Positions 18,573 to 26,438 of a DNA stretch of 64,000 bases are shown here, piece by piece; position 1 is the stretch's first letter; each line of letters opens with the position of its first letter. Both the position numbers and the translations under genes were made by a program. Source of the stretch: Paraburkholderia phytofirmans OLGA172 (GTDB lineage Bacteria; Pseudomonadota; Gammaproteobacteria; Burkholderiales; Burkholderiaceae); NCBI RefSeq assembly GCF_001634365.1, contig NZ_CP014578.1, positions 1,736,001-1,800,000 of the forward strand, written 5' to 3'. The notes under the pieces are model-generated. The model did no database searches, had not been told where the DNA came from, and saw only the letters and a program-made list of their open reading frames with translations.

Positions 18573-19031
18573 GTGTCCTCCAGACGAAGTAAGTCCCGCA
18601 GTGCCCAAGTGCATAAGCCGCTGACCAAGGCGCTTCTGTTGCCGATGGATCGGGTGTCGGCAAACGAACGGTCCCTCGCCAATCACCTCGCGCTAGTCGC
18701 GTTCCGGAGCGGTCACGGCAACGGACACCTGGTCAATGAGCTCATGCGCGTGGTGTATCTGAGCTGGTTTCTGCAGCGTGCCGGATTTGGTACTTGCCCA
18801 GCCGAGCAATTCAAGATCGCCGAATGCGCCGTCGAAGCCACTCTGGCGGATGCTCACGAGTCCGGCGACTGGCAGCTTCCGGCCGAGACAATCGTTGACT
18901 TCGAAGCGCTGTTGGCCCTTTACGATGCACAACTCGCGAGTGCGCCGCTGCATGAAGTGCTTGCCGCTGAGCAAAAGCTCAGGGCGTTCCTGGCTGGGAC
19001 ATCGAGTTCGCCAATTCATGTGAATACCTGA
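18573..19031 (+). CDS. Small accessory protein of the type annotated as Fis-family regulator
   Basis: This 152-aa protein probably starts at GTG 18573. It begins basic (SSRRSKSRSAQVHKPLTKAL), then KALLLPMDRVSANERSLANH, LALVAFRSGHGNGHLVNELM and VVYLSWFLQRAGFG, and ends in an acidic helical region. Similar small proteins in Burkholderiales accessory regions are often labelled Fis-family regulators, although no Fis-like HTH is evident. The protein at 50796-51290 has a comparable layout (basic N-terminus, PLLRALTYS, a central helical block, and IHDAQLS/ILDAQLS-like C-terminal motif; here LYDAQLA). The function is unknown. Confidence 0.65.
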   Translation: MSSRRSKSRSAQVHKPLTKALLLPMDRVSANERSLANHLALVAFRSGHGNGHLVNELMRVVYLSWFLQRAGFGTCPAEQFKIAECAVEATLADAHESGDWQLPAETIVDFEALLALYDAQLASAPLHEVLAAEQKLRAFLAGTSSSPIHVNT

Positions 19032-19327
19032 TTCTGGCTGTCCGGCCTTGCAGTGTAAGCGGCTCTAGCGGCGGTCGGATATATGCGGCCCGACGTGAAT
19101 TTCCTCTGGGTTGGCACTCGACGCTTCTCTTGCGGGTAACGGATACCTGGTGAGGCTGAACCGTTGCGTCATTGATGATTGCGCTGCTTTCAACTTCTGA
19201 ATGATATGAACGACTCCCGCCCACCGGTGCATCCCGACCGAGCGGTATCCTGATACTCAGCGATAGCCTCGCGATTTGCGAATCGGCGATCATATTGGCC
19301 TACTCTATCGAATAGAAGGGATCCGTC

Positions 19328-20347
19328 ATGACACATACGATCGTGGGTGTGGACATCGCAAAGAGCGTAATGCAGATTCACTGGGTGGACCCTGAAACCG
19401 GTGAGGTCGTGAACAAGCCTTTGAAGAGAGCTGCGTTTCTCGAATACTTTGCCAATCGCAGCCCCTGCCTCGTTGGCATGGAGTCTTGCGGCGGATCTCA
19501 GCATTGGGCGCGACGGCTGATTGAGATGGGCCATGAGGTCAAGCTGATGCCGGCGAAGTTCGTCAAGGCGTTCAACATTCGTAATAAAAACGACGCGGCC
19601 GATGCGCGTGCAATCTGGATGGCTACGCAGATGGACAGCAAAGCGGTCGCCGTGAAGACTGAAGCACAACAGGCCGTCCTGGCGCTGCATCGTATGCGTC
19701 AGCAACTGGTGAAGTTTCGCACTATGCAGATCAACAACCTGCGGGGTTTGTTGACCGAATATGGTGAAGTGATGGCCGTGGGTCGCGCGGCTTTGGACAA
19801 ATCGATTGCGGGAATTCTGGAGAGACTTTCGGGACGCCTGCCTGCGATACTGATCGATACATTGCGTGACCAATGGAAAGGTCTTGATAACCTGGATCAG
19901 CAGATCGGCCAGATAGAGCGGCGGTTACAGGAGTGGATGAGGGACAATCAGGCTGCCAAAGCAATCGCAGCGATTCCAGGCGTTGGACTGCTTACCGCAA
20001 CTGCTGCAGTGGCAACGATGGGACATGCCAATGCCTTCAAATCCGGTCGGGAGTTTGCGGCGTGGCTCGGTCTCGTTCCGGGGCAGACCGGCTCCGGCGG
20101 CAAGATAGAGCTACAGGGGATAAGTAAGCGAGGCGACACCTACCTCAGGACTTTGCTCGTTCACGGCGCGCGAAGCATAATCTATCGCGTGAAAGAGCCC
20201 GGTCCCTGGGTAGACCAGCTGAAACAGCGACGCCCGATGAATGTCGTAATTGTGGCGATGGCCAACAAGCTTGCGCGAATAATCTGGGCGATACTGGCAC
20301 ATCAACGGCCGTACCGGAAGGATTACGAAAGCGTCAGGCCGGGCTGA
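19328..20347 (+). CDS. IS1111-group IS110-family transposase
   Basis: This 339-aa protein begins at ATG 19328 (MTHTIVGVDIAKSVMQIHWV), six bases after GAAGGGATCC. The DEDD domain carries VGVDIAK, GMESCGGSQHWARRL and NKNDAADARAIW. The C-terminal Tnp_20 domain carries IPGVGLLTATAAVATMGHAN, SGREFAAWLGLVPGQ, SGGK and KRGDTYLRTLLVHGARS. It is closer to the degenerate copy at 5406 than to copy B, judging by shared residues such as GGSQHWARRLIEMGH. It is intact and probably active. Confidence 0.92.
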   Translation: MTHTIVGVDIAKSVMQIHWVDPETGEVVNKPLKRAAFLEYFANRSPCLVGMESCGGSQHWARRLIEMGHEVKLMPAKFVKAFNIRNKNDAADARAIWMATQMDSKAVAVKTEAQQAVLALHRMRQQLVKFRTMQINNLRGLLTEYGEVMAVGRAALDKSIAGILERLSGRLPAILIDTLRDQWKGLDNLDQQIGQIERRLQEWMRDNQAAKAIAAIPGVGLLTATAAVATMGHANAFKSGREFAAWLGLVPGQTGSGGKIELQGISKRGDTYLRTLLVHGARSIIYRVKEPGPWVDQLKQRRPMNVVIVAMANKLARIIWAILAHQRPYRKDYESVRPG

Positions 20348-20606
20348 TCTCGCTGGCGTGCCGGGCAGTTTTGTTGCAAGGGATGGAACGTCAAAAGTTG
20401 CGGCGGTATTCGAGTGTAATGACAAATCGGGTAGGACCTGGGACTCACCAAGCCTGAAAATCTACCCGAGCCTAACAAGCAAGTCTTCTGAATGAGGCGT
20501 GAGTCAGCGGATTTCATAGGGGCCCGCAGCGAAACAGGCTGCAACAAGGCCGAATGTAGAGCTGCAGCCCATCCTGTTCGTCAATACCTCGAGAACCTGG
20601 CGCAAA
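20348..20606 (+). ncRNA. Candidate guide (bridge/seek) RNA region of IS1111-group copy C
   Basis: This non-coding right end aligns block by block with 9680-9941: TTGCGGCGGTATTCGAGTGT, ATGACAAATCGGGTAGGACC, TTTCATAGGGGCCCGCAGCG, CAGGCTGCAACAAGGCCGAA and CTGCAGCCCATCCTGT are conserved in order and spacing. The stretches between them differ, as expected for RNA loops that pair with different targets. No ORF explains the conservation. Confidence 0.55.
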
Positions 20607-20689
20607 GGGAGTCGTTCATGTAGGTAGATTTATCGCTGCGCAACGCAGTACAAATAGAAAGGCTGCGAATGATATCGTCGAGGTGCGTC

Positions 20690-20959
20690 ATGGAAGTTCC
20701 TGATCGCGCGCCCGCCGTCTCGCCGGACGGGCGCGCTGTGGTTTTCAAACTGTCGGCCCGCGGCCGCGACGTCGAAGGCGCGGTTGCGCGTGCCGCACTC
20801 GAAGAACACTTCTGGCTACCGCCTGACGCCGACGCGGCACGCACACTCAAGACATTTGAAAACGGTCGCAACCGCATCGTCGCGGTCGCACAAAGAAAGT
20901 TACTTGCGCGGCCGGACGAGCCGCTGTGGCTGACCGTCAACGACTTCCTGACCCGGTAA
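20690..20959 (+). CDS. DUF1488-like small protein
   Basis: This 89-aa protein starts at ATG 20690 (MEVPDRAPAVSPDGRAVVFK). The pattern of an early strand (VVFKLSARGRDVEGAVARAA), a helical middle (AARTLKTFENGRNRIVAVAQ) and the ending PLWLTVNDF resembles DUF1488 proteins, small single-domain proteins of unknown role common in Burkholderiales. No operon partner is visible: copy C of the IS1111-group element lies upstream and a convergent gene downstream. Confidence 0.6.
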   Translation: MEVPDRAPAVSPDGRAVVFKLSARGRDVEGAVARAALEEHFWLPPDADAARTLKTFENGRNRIVAVAQRKLLARPDEPLWLTVNDFLTR

Positions 20960-20973
20960 CCGATAAACGCAGC

Positions 20974-20992
20974 AAAAAAGCACGAGCGTGCT
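20974..20992 (-). terminator. Candidate rho-independent terminator on the minus strand
   Basis: The perfect 6-bp stem AGCACG/CGTGCT (20979-20992, 2-nt loop) is preceded on the plus strand by a run of A (20974-20979). Read on the minus strand it is a hairpin followed by T residues. It lies about 160 bp beyond the stop of the 423-aa minus-strand gene and could end that transcript. The stem is short, so strength is uncertain. Confidence 0.45.
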
Positions 20993-21152
20993 GTTGTTGC
21001 TAATTTCTTTTATGCAAAATGCGCAATGGTTTTCCGGAGGCCTGTCTTGCAGTGCAGGACGTTCTGTGGCGCAGCAGTCAGGTTACAACAGCGATCGACG
21101 GCGCATCGGCACGCGTGGTTCGCCGTATGTGTGTCCGATTGCTCGACCGGAT

Positions 21153-22424
21153 TTATCGCCCGGTGAAAAACAGCGCGTGCTCCGCGCCCGGGTTAAAGCA
21201 GCGCGAATTCCTGTCGGTCTCGGGCACCACGAACCATGTCGATGTAATGTCCTGTCGCAACACCGTCAGGACAGCATCGAGCATGTTTTCAGCGGCGTTC
21301 GGCGTAAAGCCGTCGGCAGGACGCGGCTCGGGGCTGGCAAGCGGCGACGGGTCTGACGTGCCCGGCGCGGCGTCCAGGTCGGCCAGATGCAGATTCAGCA
21401 GCGGCATCGCTTGACCCGTCTGGCGTTGCATCGGGCTGGCCGACGTTGCCTGCAAGCGGTCGAGGCCACCGAGCTCGTCCAGCGTTCGTTCGACGCGTGA
21501 AGGCGTGACGCTCTCCAGCTTTCTCTGCAGTGCCGCAACCGGAATGGGATAGACCACCAGGCATGTGCCCTTCGGCCGCACGTAAAGCACAGGCAGCTCA
21601 GTGCCGAACCGGGATGCGTGCGCAAACAGTTCATCCAGTGGCAGCAGGACGGCACCACACTCAAGGGCAAAAAACGGCACCAGCGTCGTGTGCAACGCCG
21701 TATTGCGAAACACGCGCGTCTCGCAGTGCCAGTGCCGCCTGTCAAAGCGCCTGCCGAATGGACTGACATCATGGCGCGACGCATCCACGACCAGCATGTG
21801 GCGGCTGGTGGTCGCATTGCAAAGGCCCGGCGGCAGGGCATCGACCGTTGCGATGAAACCGGTGTGGGGGCGGTGCGCGAACAGCCTGCTGACGGGTGTG
21901 ATGAAGGGCAACGGCTCGCGTACTTCAATGCGTCGACCGGTCGCCGGCCCGGTCCAGGCAAACGGGTGACCGGGCGGCGCGGACCGCTCCCCGTATGCCA
22001 TGGCCAGCCGAAGCGCGCGAACGGCGCGCCGGGCTGATTCGTGCCGGCGATGGTGCTTCTCCCGTCGCAGCACGTGCTCAAAATCTTCACGCGTGGGCCG
22101 GCCGCATTCGCAGTCGTCGAACGAACACGATATTTCCTCTTCGGCATCCAGATGTACCCGGACGTGACGGCCTTCAGCCCGCGCCCGCAGCCGCTGGACG
22201 AAACGCAGGCACTCGAGGAACTCGCCTGACTGGCCATTTGCCTTTACCGCATCGATGAGCGCGGGTTCGCGCTGTTCCAGTATCCAGACCAGCACTTCGG
22301 GTTCGATAGCGGACACCCCTTCGTCCAGCGTCGTGTCCAGTTCGCGAAGTAGCTGGATGGCACGGTGCAGCGCGTCGTCGACGTGCGGGCAGGGTGTAGG
22401 GGTGGCAGGAGCAGGTTTGCGCAT
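21153..22424 (-). CDS. Unrecognised 423-aa protein downstream of the broken integrase
   Basis: The start at ATG 22424 (MRKPAPATPTPCPHVDDALH) is preferred because GGAGA stands about seven bases upstream; the frame is open further to 22532. No membrane segment or signal peptide is seen. An N-terminal helical segment contains CSFDDCECGRPT, a Cys cluster that could bind metal, followed by a basic region (REKHHRRHESARRAVRALRL). The rest is a mixed fold with RHWHCETRVF and VLYVRPKGTCLVVYPIPVA. I cannot assign a family. It lies on the same strand about 380 bp beyond the displaced 3' end of the large tyrosine recombinase gene, so the two may have belonged to one integrative element. Confidence 0.65.
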   Translation of the reverse strand: MRKPAPATPTPCPHVDDALHRAIQLLRELDTTLDEGVSAIEPEVLVWILEQREPALIDAVKANGQSGEFLECLRFVQRLRARAEGRHVRVHLDAEEEISCSFDDCECGRPTREDFEHVLRREKHHRRHESARRAVRALRLAMAYGERSAPPGHPFAWTGPATGRRIEVREPLPFITPVSRLFAHRPHTGFIATVDALPPGLCNATTSRHMLVVDASRHDVSPFGRRFDRRHWHCETRVFRNTALHTTLVPFFALECGAVLLPLDELFAHASRFGTELPVLYVRPKGTCLVVYPIPVAALQRKLESVTPSRVERTLDELGGLDRLQATSASPMQRQTGQAMPLLNLHLADLDAAPGTSDPSPLASPEPRPADGFTPNAAENMLDAVLTVLRQDITSTWFVVPETDRNSRCFNPGAEHALFFTGR

Positions 22425-22802
22425 GGGGTCTCCAGGGCGTCGCAATGTGAAAGGGTGGTCCTTTCTATAGCGACGGCTTTTAGACACCAGGCCGGTTTCC
22501 GGAGGGACGCTGGAGCCTGTTCCTGCGCGCACGGGCCAGCGGACGCATGAATGTCCCGACGCGGCAGGACAGGCGAGGGCCTCGCTGGCGTCGAGGGTGC
22601 TGGCGCGCCGCCAGGGCTTCCCCGTGCACCGGCGGCTTCTGCACGATGCCCCCGGTCAACCGTCGCGCCCATGACGTCCACGACAGGCACGTCCCGACGC
22701 CGCGCGAGGCGGCGCTGCCTGATGCTGAGCCTCTGCCGTCTGCGGGGAGGCAGGCTACCGGGGCCTGCAGACAGAGACGAGCGCTTCATGCCTGACCTTT
22801 TT
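22425..22802. other. Spacer between integrase 3' end and the 423-aa gene
   Basis: This is a GC-rich 378-bp stretch. ORFs on both strands (for example 22551-23015 plus) show no recognisable motif, and their length is expected by chance at this composition. The stop of the integrase frame lies at 22803-22805 (minus strand). No promoter or repeat was recognised. Confidence 0.35.
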
Positions 22803-22991
22803 TCAGGGTCGCGCTGCGGGACCACGACCGCGCGGGGAACTTCGCCCGAAGGCCGCGCTGACCTGGCGCGCACGCCGGGCATCGTCGCCGTGCAGATAGG
22901 TCGACGTCGTGGCAATGGATGCATGGCGCAGGTTGTCGCGCACCGCGACCAGTTCGACGCCATGCTCCAGCGCGTGGGTCGCGTGGGTGTG
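22803..22991 (-). pseudogene. Large tyrosine recombinase, displaced C-terminal exon-like piece
   Basis: The minus-strand frame from 22991 reads THATHALEHGVELVAVRDNL, then RHASIATTSTYLHGDDARRA and ends at TGA 22803-22805. These are the residues that normally follow the HxxR box: the H/W position (RHAS) and the nucleophilic Tyr (TYLH). Joined to the frame ending HWMRH at 26439, they restore a recombinase of about 605 aa. The two pieces are now 3.45 kb apart because of the RIT insertion. Confidence 0.9.
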
Positions 22992-23120
22992 TCTCCTATG
23001 TCTCCGAAGACATAGGAGGCACTATGTGCCGTTCCGGACTATGTCTTGCAACTGAGAGTTGGCCCTGTTTTTCAGCAGTTGCGCGAAGCGAAGTAGAGAT
23101 AGTCTTGATTCCTTTCACAG
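22992..23120. repeat. Left end of the RIT element with a perfect palindrome
   Basis: CTCCTATGTCT (22993-23003) and AGACATAGGAG (23008-23018) form perfect 11-bp arms around CCGA. Beyond lies the terminal-type repeat CACTATGTGCCGTTCCGGAC (23020-23039). The hexamer CTATGT occurs three times (about 22996, 23022 and 23039). A looser inverted pair, GACTATGTCT-TGCAACTG at 23037 and CAGTTGCG...AGATAGTC near 23075-23104, follows. These are likely binding or exchange sites for the three recombinases. Confidence 0.65.
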
Positions 23121-23255
23121 CCCCCGGCGTCCGGGAAGGAGTCCATCATGAGATACGTCGTTTGTAACCGGGTCGGTCTTTCGCGCCCTCCTGAAGGTCC
23201 GCTTGCATCCTACATTGTTTCATTCGCGAACTCTATGGAGTCCAAAGGATAAAGC

Positions 23256-24386
23256 GTGCAGTCACTCCGGCATCAGGTGCGCATTGTTGCCGGCTTTAGC
23301 CAGTGGCTCGCACGATCAAGAGTGGAATTGCATCGCGTATGCTCCGAACACGCGTCGCAGTATTTGCGATATCGAGCTCGACGTGTGCGGGCTGGCCGGG
23401 GGGACAGCGCTGCACTTCGACATCTCCTCGAGTTTCTGCACCACAGTGGCGTCGTTCGTGCTCAACGCACAGCCACGCGCCGCAGGACGGCGGCTGAACT
23501 CTATGCCCAGGCGTACGGACAGTACTTACGCGAGGTGCGTGGTCTGGCCGAAACAACGATTGCGTATTACTCGACGTTCGCCACAGATTTCCTGCAAGAC
23601 TGCTTCGGCGACGGGCGAGTCAATCTGTCACGTCTGCGTGCGAGCGATGTCATTAGATTTGTACAGCGTAAGGCCCAACGTCTGCATTTGAAGCGTGCGA
23701 AGCTCATGACCACCGCTTTGCGATCCTTTCTACGCTACGCACGCTATCGTGGCGACATGGTGCCGGATCTTGCCGATTTCGTTCCGGTCGTTGCCAACTG
23801 GTCGATGCCGTCAATCCCTCGGGCGATTGCTCCAGATCAGATACGGCAACTGCTGTCCAGTATCGATCGCCGAACCGGAATGGGCCTTCGCGACTACGCG
23901 ATCCTGCTGCTGCTCGCACGGTTGGGGCTACGCTCTGGGGAAGTAGTGTCGCTTGAACTTACGGATATCGACTGGAGCGCGGCACGTTTGACTGTGCGAG
24001 GTAAATGCGGCCTGCGCAACGAGTTACCTTTGCACGCCGACGTCGGCAAGGCGATCGCTGCATATTTGCGGTACGGCCGACCGCATAGTTCCTGCCGCCG
24101 GGTATTCTTGCGCACGAAGGCGCCTATCACCGGCTTTCGCGGAGCATGTGGCGTCGGTTCTATTGTTCGGCACGCGCTCCAGCGCGCTGGCATCGACGCC
24201 CCAACTACGGGAGCACATCAGTTTCGCCACGGACTGGCTGCCGACATGCTGCGCCATGGCGCATCGCTGAGCGAGATTGGGGAGATCTTAGGGCATCGTG
24301 ATCCACAGACGACTATGATCTATACAAAGATCGACATCGAGGCACTGCGGACGCTGGCTGTACCGTGGCCGGGAGGTGCGCAATGA
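23256..24386 (+). CDS. ritA: RIT tyrosine recombinase, first gene
   Basis: This 376-aa recombinase probably starts at GTG 23256, nine bases after AAAGGA. An N-terminal SAM-like core-binding domain (YGQYLREVRGLAETTIAYYS) is followed by the catalytic domain: RLGLRSGEVVSLELTDIDW (catalytic Arg), TVRGKCGLRNELPLH (beta-hairpin Lys region), HQFRHGLAADMLRHGA (HxxR), LGHRDPQTTMIYTKID (H and nucleophilic Tyr). All residues are present. The stop overlaps the next start by ATGA, so the trio is translationally coupled. The gene symbol follows the order-based naming used for RIT elements. Confidence 0.88.
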   Translation: MQSLRHQVRIVAGFSQWLARSRVELHRVCSEHASQYLRYRARRVRAGRGDSAALRHLLEFLHHSGVVRAQRTATRRRTAAELYAQAYGQYLREVRGLAETTIAYYSTFATDFLQDCFGDGRVNLSRLRASDVIRFVQRKAQRLHLKRAKLMTTALRSFLRYARYRGDMVPDLADFVPVVANWSMPSIPRAIAPDQIRQLLSSIDRRTGMGLRDYAILLLLARLGLRSGEVVSLELTDIDWSAARLTVRGKCGLRNELPLHADVGKAIAAYLRYGRPHSSCRRVFLRTKAPITGFRGACGVGSIVRHALQRAGIDAPTTGAHQFRHGLAADMLRHGASLSEIGEILGHRDPQTTMIYTKIDIEALRTLAVPWPGGAQ

Positions 24387-25327
24387 ACACGCTTCGGCAA
24401 GCCGTCCACGACTATTTGAACCTCAGGCGCAGCCTGGGATTCAAGTTGAAGGAACCGGGCCGAGCATTGCTCGACTTCGCCGCCTTCATGGAGCGGCACA
24501 ATGCTCCCTACATTTCTCAGGCGTTGGCTCTTGCCTGGGCTCAACAACCAGCCGATGTCCAACCTGCGACCTGGGCACGACGACTCGGTGTTGTGCGGGA
24601 CTTCACGCGATATCGTAGCGCGGCTGACCGGCGCACGCAGATTCCGGCCCCAGGCCTGCTGCCGTTTCAGCCGAAGCGGGCCCACCCATATCTTTACTCT
24701 GACGATGAGGTTCGCCGGTTATTGCATGCCGCCCTCGAGATGCAATACCGCTACGAACGAGGTGCATTGCGCCCGAGGGCCTTTTATTGCCTGTTCGGTT
24801 TGCTAAGCGTGTCGGGGATGCGTCTTTCCGAGGCGCTCAATCTTGAGCTTCGGGATGTGGATCTGGCCGAAGGCGTATTGACGATCCGCGGTGCCAAGTT
24901 TGGCAAAGACAGACTCTTGCCATTGCACGCTTCGACCTGCAAGGTGCTCGCTGATTATATTGTTCGACGCGATCGCCACTGGGCTGGTCGGGATGTCTCG
25001 CCCTACCTGTTCGTTTCCAGCGGGGGGAGAAGACTGGACCAGGCAGACGTCCGTCGAACGTTCTATGCCTTGTCACGGGAGATCGGCTTACGCGGGACAT
25101 CCGACAGTCACGGTCCACGGTTGCATGACATGAGGCACCTGTTTGCGACAAGAACGCTGGTACGCTGGTACCAGTCCGGACAGGATCCCGAGCGCCGTCT
25201 GCCGATTCTGTCGGCCTACCTTGGTCATGCTCATGTCGCCGATACACAGTGGTACCTCAGCGCCTCGCCGGAACTCATGCGCGAATCGATGCGCCGACTT
25301 GAGCGGTACTGGGAGAACCGGTCATGA
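24383..25327 (+). CDS. ritB: RIT tyrosine recombinase, second gene
   Basis: This 314-aa recombinase starts at ATG 24383 behind GGGAGGTGCGCA, overlapping the first gene by four bases. It begins MNTLRQAVHDYLNLRRSLGF, a core-binding domain typical of the second RIT recombinase. The catalytic domain shows VSGMRLSEALNLELRDVDL (Arg), TIRGAKFGKDRLLPLH, LHDMRHLFATRTLVRWY (HxxR) and YLGHAHVADTQWYLSASPEL (H and Tyr). The insertion between HxxR and LGH (YQSGQDPERRLPIL) is a visible difference from its two partners. Confidence 0.88.
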   Translation: MNTLRQAVHDYLNLRRSLGFKLKEPGRALLDFAAFMERHNAPYISQALALAWAQQPADVQPATWARRLGVVRDFTRYRSAADRRTQIPAPGLLPFQPKRAHPYLYSDDEVRRLLHAALEMQYRYERGALRPRAFYCLFGLLSVSGMRLSEALNLELRDVDLAEGVLTIRGAKFGKDRLLPLHASTCKVLADYIVRRDRHWAGRDVSPYLFVSSGGRRLDQADVRRTFYALSREIGLRGTSDSHGPRLHDMRHLFATRTLVRWYQSGQDPERRLPILSAYLGHAHVADTQWYLSASPELMRESMRRLERYWENRS

Positions 25328-26322
25328 ACAAATCCGCCAGCTTTGCTCCGCTTCTGGAGCGTTTTTTTATACAACGCCTGATGCAGCAGCGCCAGGCGAG
25401 TCCTCACACAATCAGTTCGTATCGGGATACATTCCGTCAGTTTCTGAAGTTCGCGCAACAACGTCTTCACAAGCAGCCCTCACGCATGAGTTTCGAGGAA
25501 ATCGACGCCCCGTTGATCGTTGCATTTCTGGACGACCTGGAGAAGCGTCAAGGCTTGAGCGTTCGCAGCCGGAATCTGCGTCTAACAGCGATTCACTCCT
25601 TCTTTCGTTACGCGGCGCTCGAGACACCACCGCATTCCGCGCAGATCCAGCGGGTACTCGCCATACCCAGCAAGCGTTTTACCCGCACCTTGGTGCACTT
25701 CCTGACGCGTCCCGAAGTCGATGCCTTGCTCGCTGCGCCGGATCAGCGCACCTGGTCTGGCCGACGTGATCACGCCTTCATGCTGGTCGCCGTGCAAACA
25801 GGCTTGCGCCTCTCCGAGATGACCGGGCTCAAACGCGACGACCTAATTCTCGGAGTTGGCGCACACGTTCGCGTGATCGGCAAAGGGCGCCGAGAACGCT
25901 GTACGCCCATCGCCAAATCCACACTCGCTGTATTGAAAGCGTGGCTGCGAGAACCGCAGCGTGGTGACGGTGATTTACTGTTTCCCAGCGCAAGGGGAGA
26001 ACGCCTCACTGTCCATGGAGTGCAGTATCTGCTAAACAAACATCGCGAAATGGCGTCCAGAGTTTGCCCGTCGTTGCAACAGAAACGGGTCACCGTTCAC
26101 TGTTTGAGACACACGATGGCTATGGACCTTCTGCAAGCGGGCGTTCGTCGTTCCGTGATTGCGCTGTGGCTCGGACATGAATCGGTGGAAACCACGCAGA
26201 TCTATGTCGAAGCGACACTCGCAATGAAGGAGGAAGCTCTTGCGAAGACATCTCCGCCCTGCGGCAGGCAAGGGCGCTACCGGCCCGCAGACCAGCTTCT
26301 CGACTTCCTGAATAGCTTGTAG
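25324..26322 (+). CDS. ritC: RIT tyrosine recombinase, third gene
   Basis: This 332-aa recombinase starts at ATG 25324, overlapping the second gene by ATGA; the same GAGAACCGGTC leader lacks a strong ribosome site, which fits translational coupling. A core-binding domain (QRLMQQRQASPHTISSYRDT) precedes TGLRLSEMTGLKRDDLIL (Arg), RVIGKGRRERCTPI (Lys), HCLRHTMAMDLLQAGV (HxxR) and WLGHESVETTQIYVEATLAM (H and Tyr). It is complete. It resembles XerD-like integrases more closely than the first two. Confidence 0.88.
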   Translation: MNKSASFAPLLERFFIQRLMQQRQASPHTISSYRDTFRQFLKFAQQRLHKQPSRMSFEEIDAPLIVAFLDDLEKRQGLSVRSRNLRLTAIHSFFRYAALETPPHSAQIQRVLAIPSKRFTRTLVHFLTRPEVDALLAAPDQRTWSGRRDHAFMLVAVQTGLRLSEMTGLKRDDLILGVGAHVRVIGKGRRERCTPIAKSTLAVLKAWLREPQRGDGDLLFPSARGERLTVHGVQYLLNKHREMASRVCPSLQQKRVTVHCLRHTMAMDLLQAGVRRSVIALWLGHESVETTQIYVEATLAMKEEALAKTSPPCGRQGRYRPADQLLDFLNSL

Positions 26323-26438
26323 GACCGCGAAACTATATCGGGTGATTGGCCGAGCACATTTGCCGCTCAGCCCACACTACCAAGGTGTTCAAGGAGCCCT
26401 TCCAGATTACCCGATATAGTCAGGAAGGGCACATAGTG
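26323..26438. repeat. Right end of the RIT element with inverted repeats
   Basis: ACTATATCGGGTGAT (about 26331-26345) and ATTACCCGATATAGT (26406-26420) form a 15-bp inverted pair with one mismatch and a spacer of about 60 bp. The outermost sequence, ending GGAAGGGCACATAGTG at 26438, is the inverted counterpart of the left-end CACTATGTGCC repeat. No gene is present. Confidence 0.65.

Larger units (their letters stand above)
19206..20619 (+). mobile_element. Intact IS1111-group (IS110 family) element, copy C
   Basis: A perfect 13-bp inverted repeat bounds it: ATGAACGACTCCC (19206-19218) and GGGAGTCGTTCAT (20607-20619). It carries an intact 339-aa transposase and a conserved non-coding right end. 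The repeat differs from that of copy B at two or three internal positions but keeps the same outer ATGAACG...CCC form. The length of about 1.41 kb is the same as copy B. Confidence 0.88.
22992..26438 (+). mobile_element. Recombinase-in-trio (RIT) element
   Basis: A 3447-bp insertion carries three overlapping tyrosine recombinases on one strand, the defining layout of RIT elements. The boundaries come from the interrupted integrase: the left flank ends GTGGGTGTG (22991), and the right flank resumes GCGCATCCAG (26439). Related inverted sequences lie inside the ends: CACTATGTGCCGTTCCGGAC at 23020-23039, and on the right the complement of CACTATGTGCCCTTCCTGAC ending at 26438. Both ends also contain further inverted repeats. 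A GTG trinucleotide flanks both sides. All three genes look intact, so the element may be mobile. Confidence 0.85.

Noticed and set aside
18028..18663. 211-aa minus-strand ORF
   Set aside because: Antisense to the IS607-type recombinase relic; the plus-strand motifs explain the sequence.
21019..21414. 131-aa plus-strand ORF
   Set aside because: Mostly antisense to the 423-aa gene; the 5' part looks protein-like (MRNGFPEACLAVQDVLWRSS) but no family supports it.
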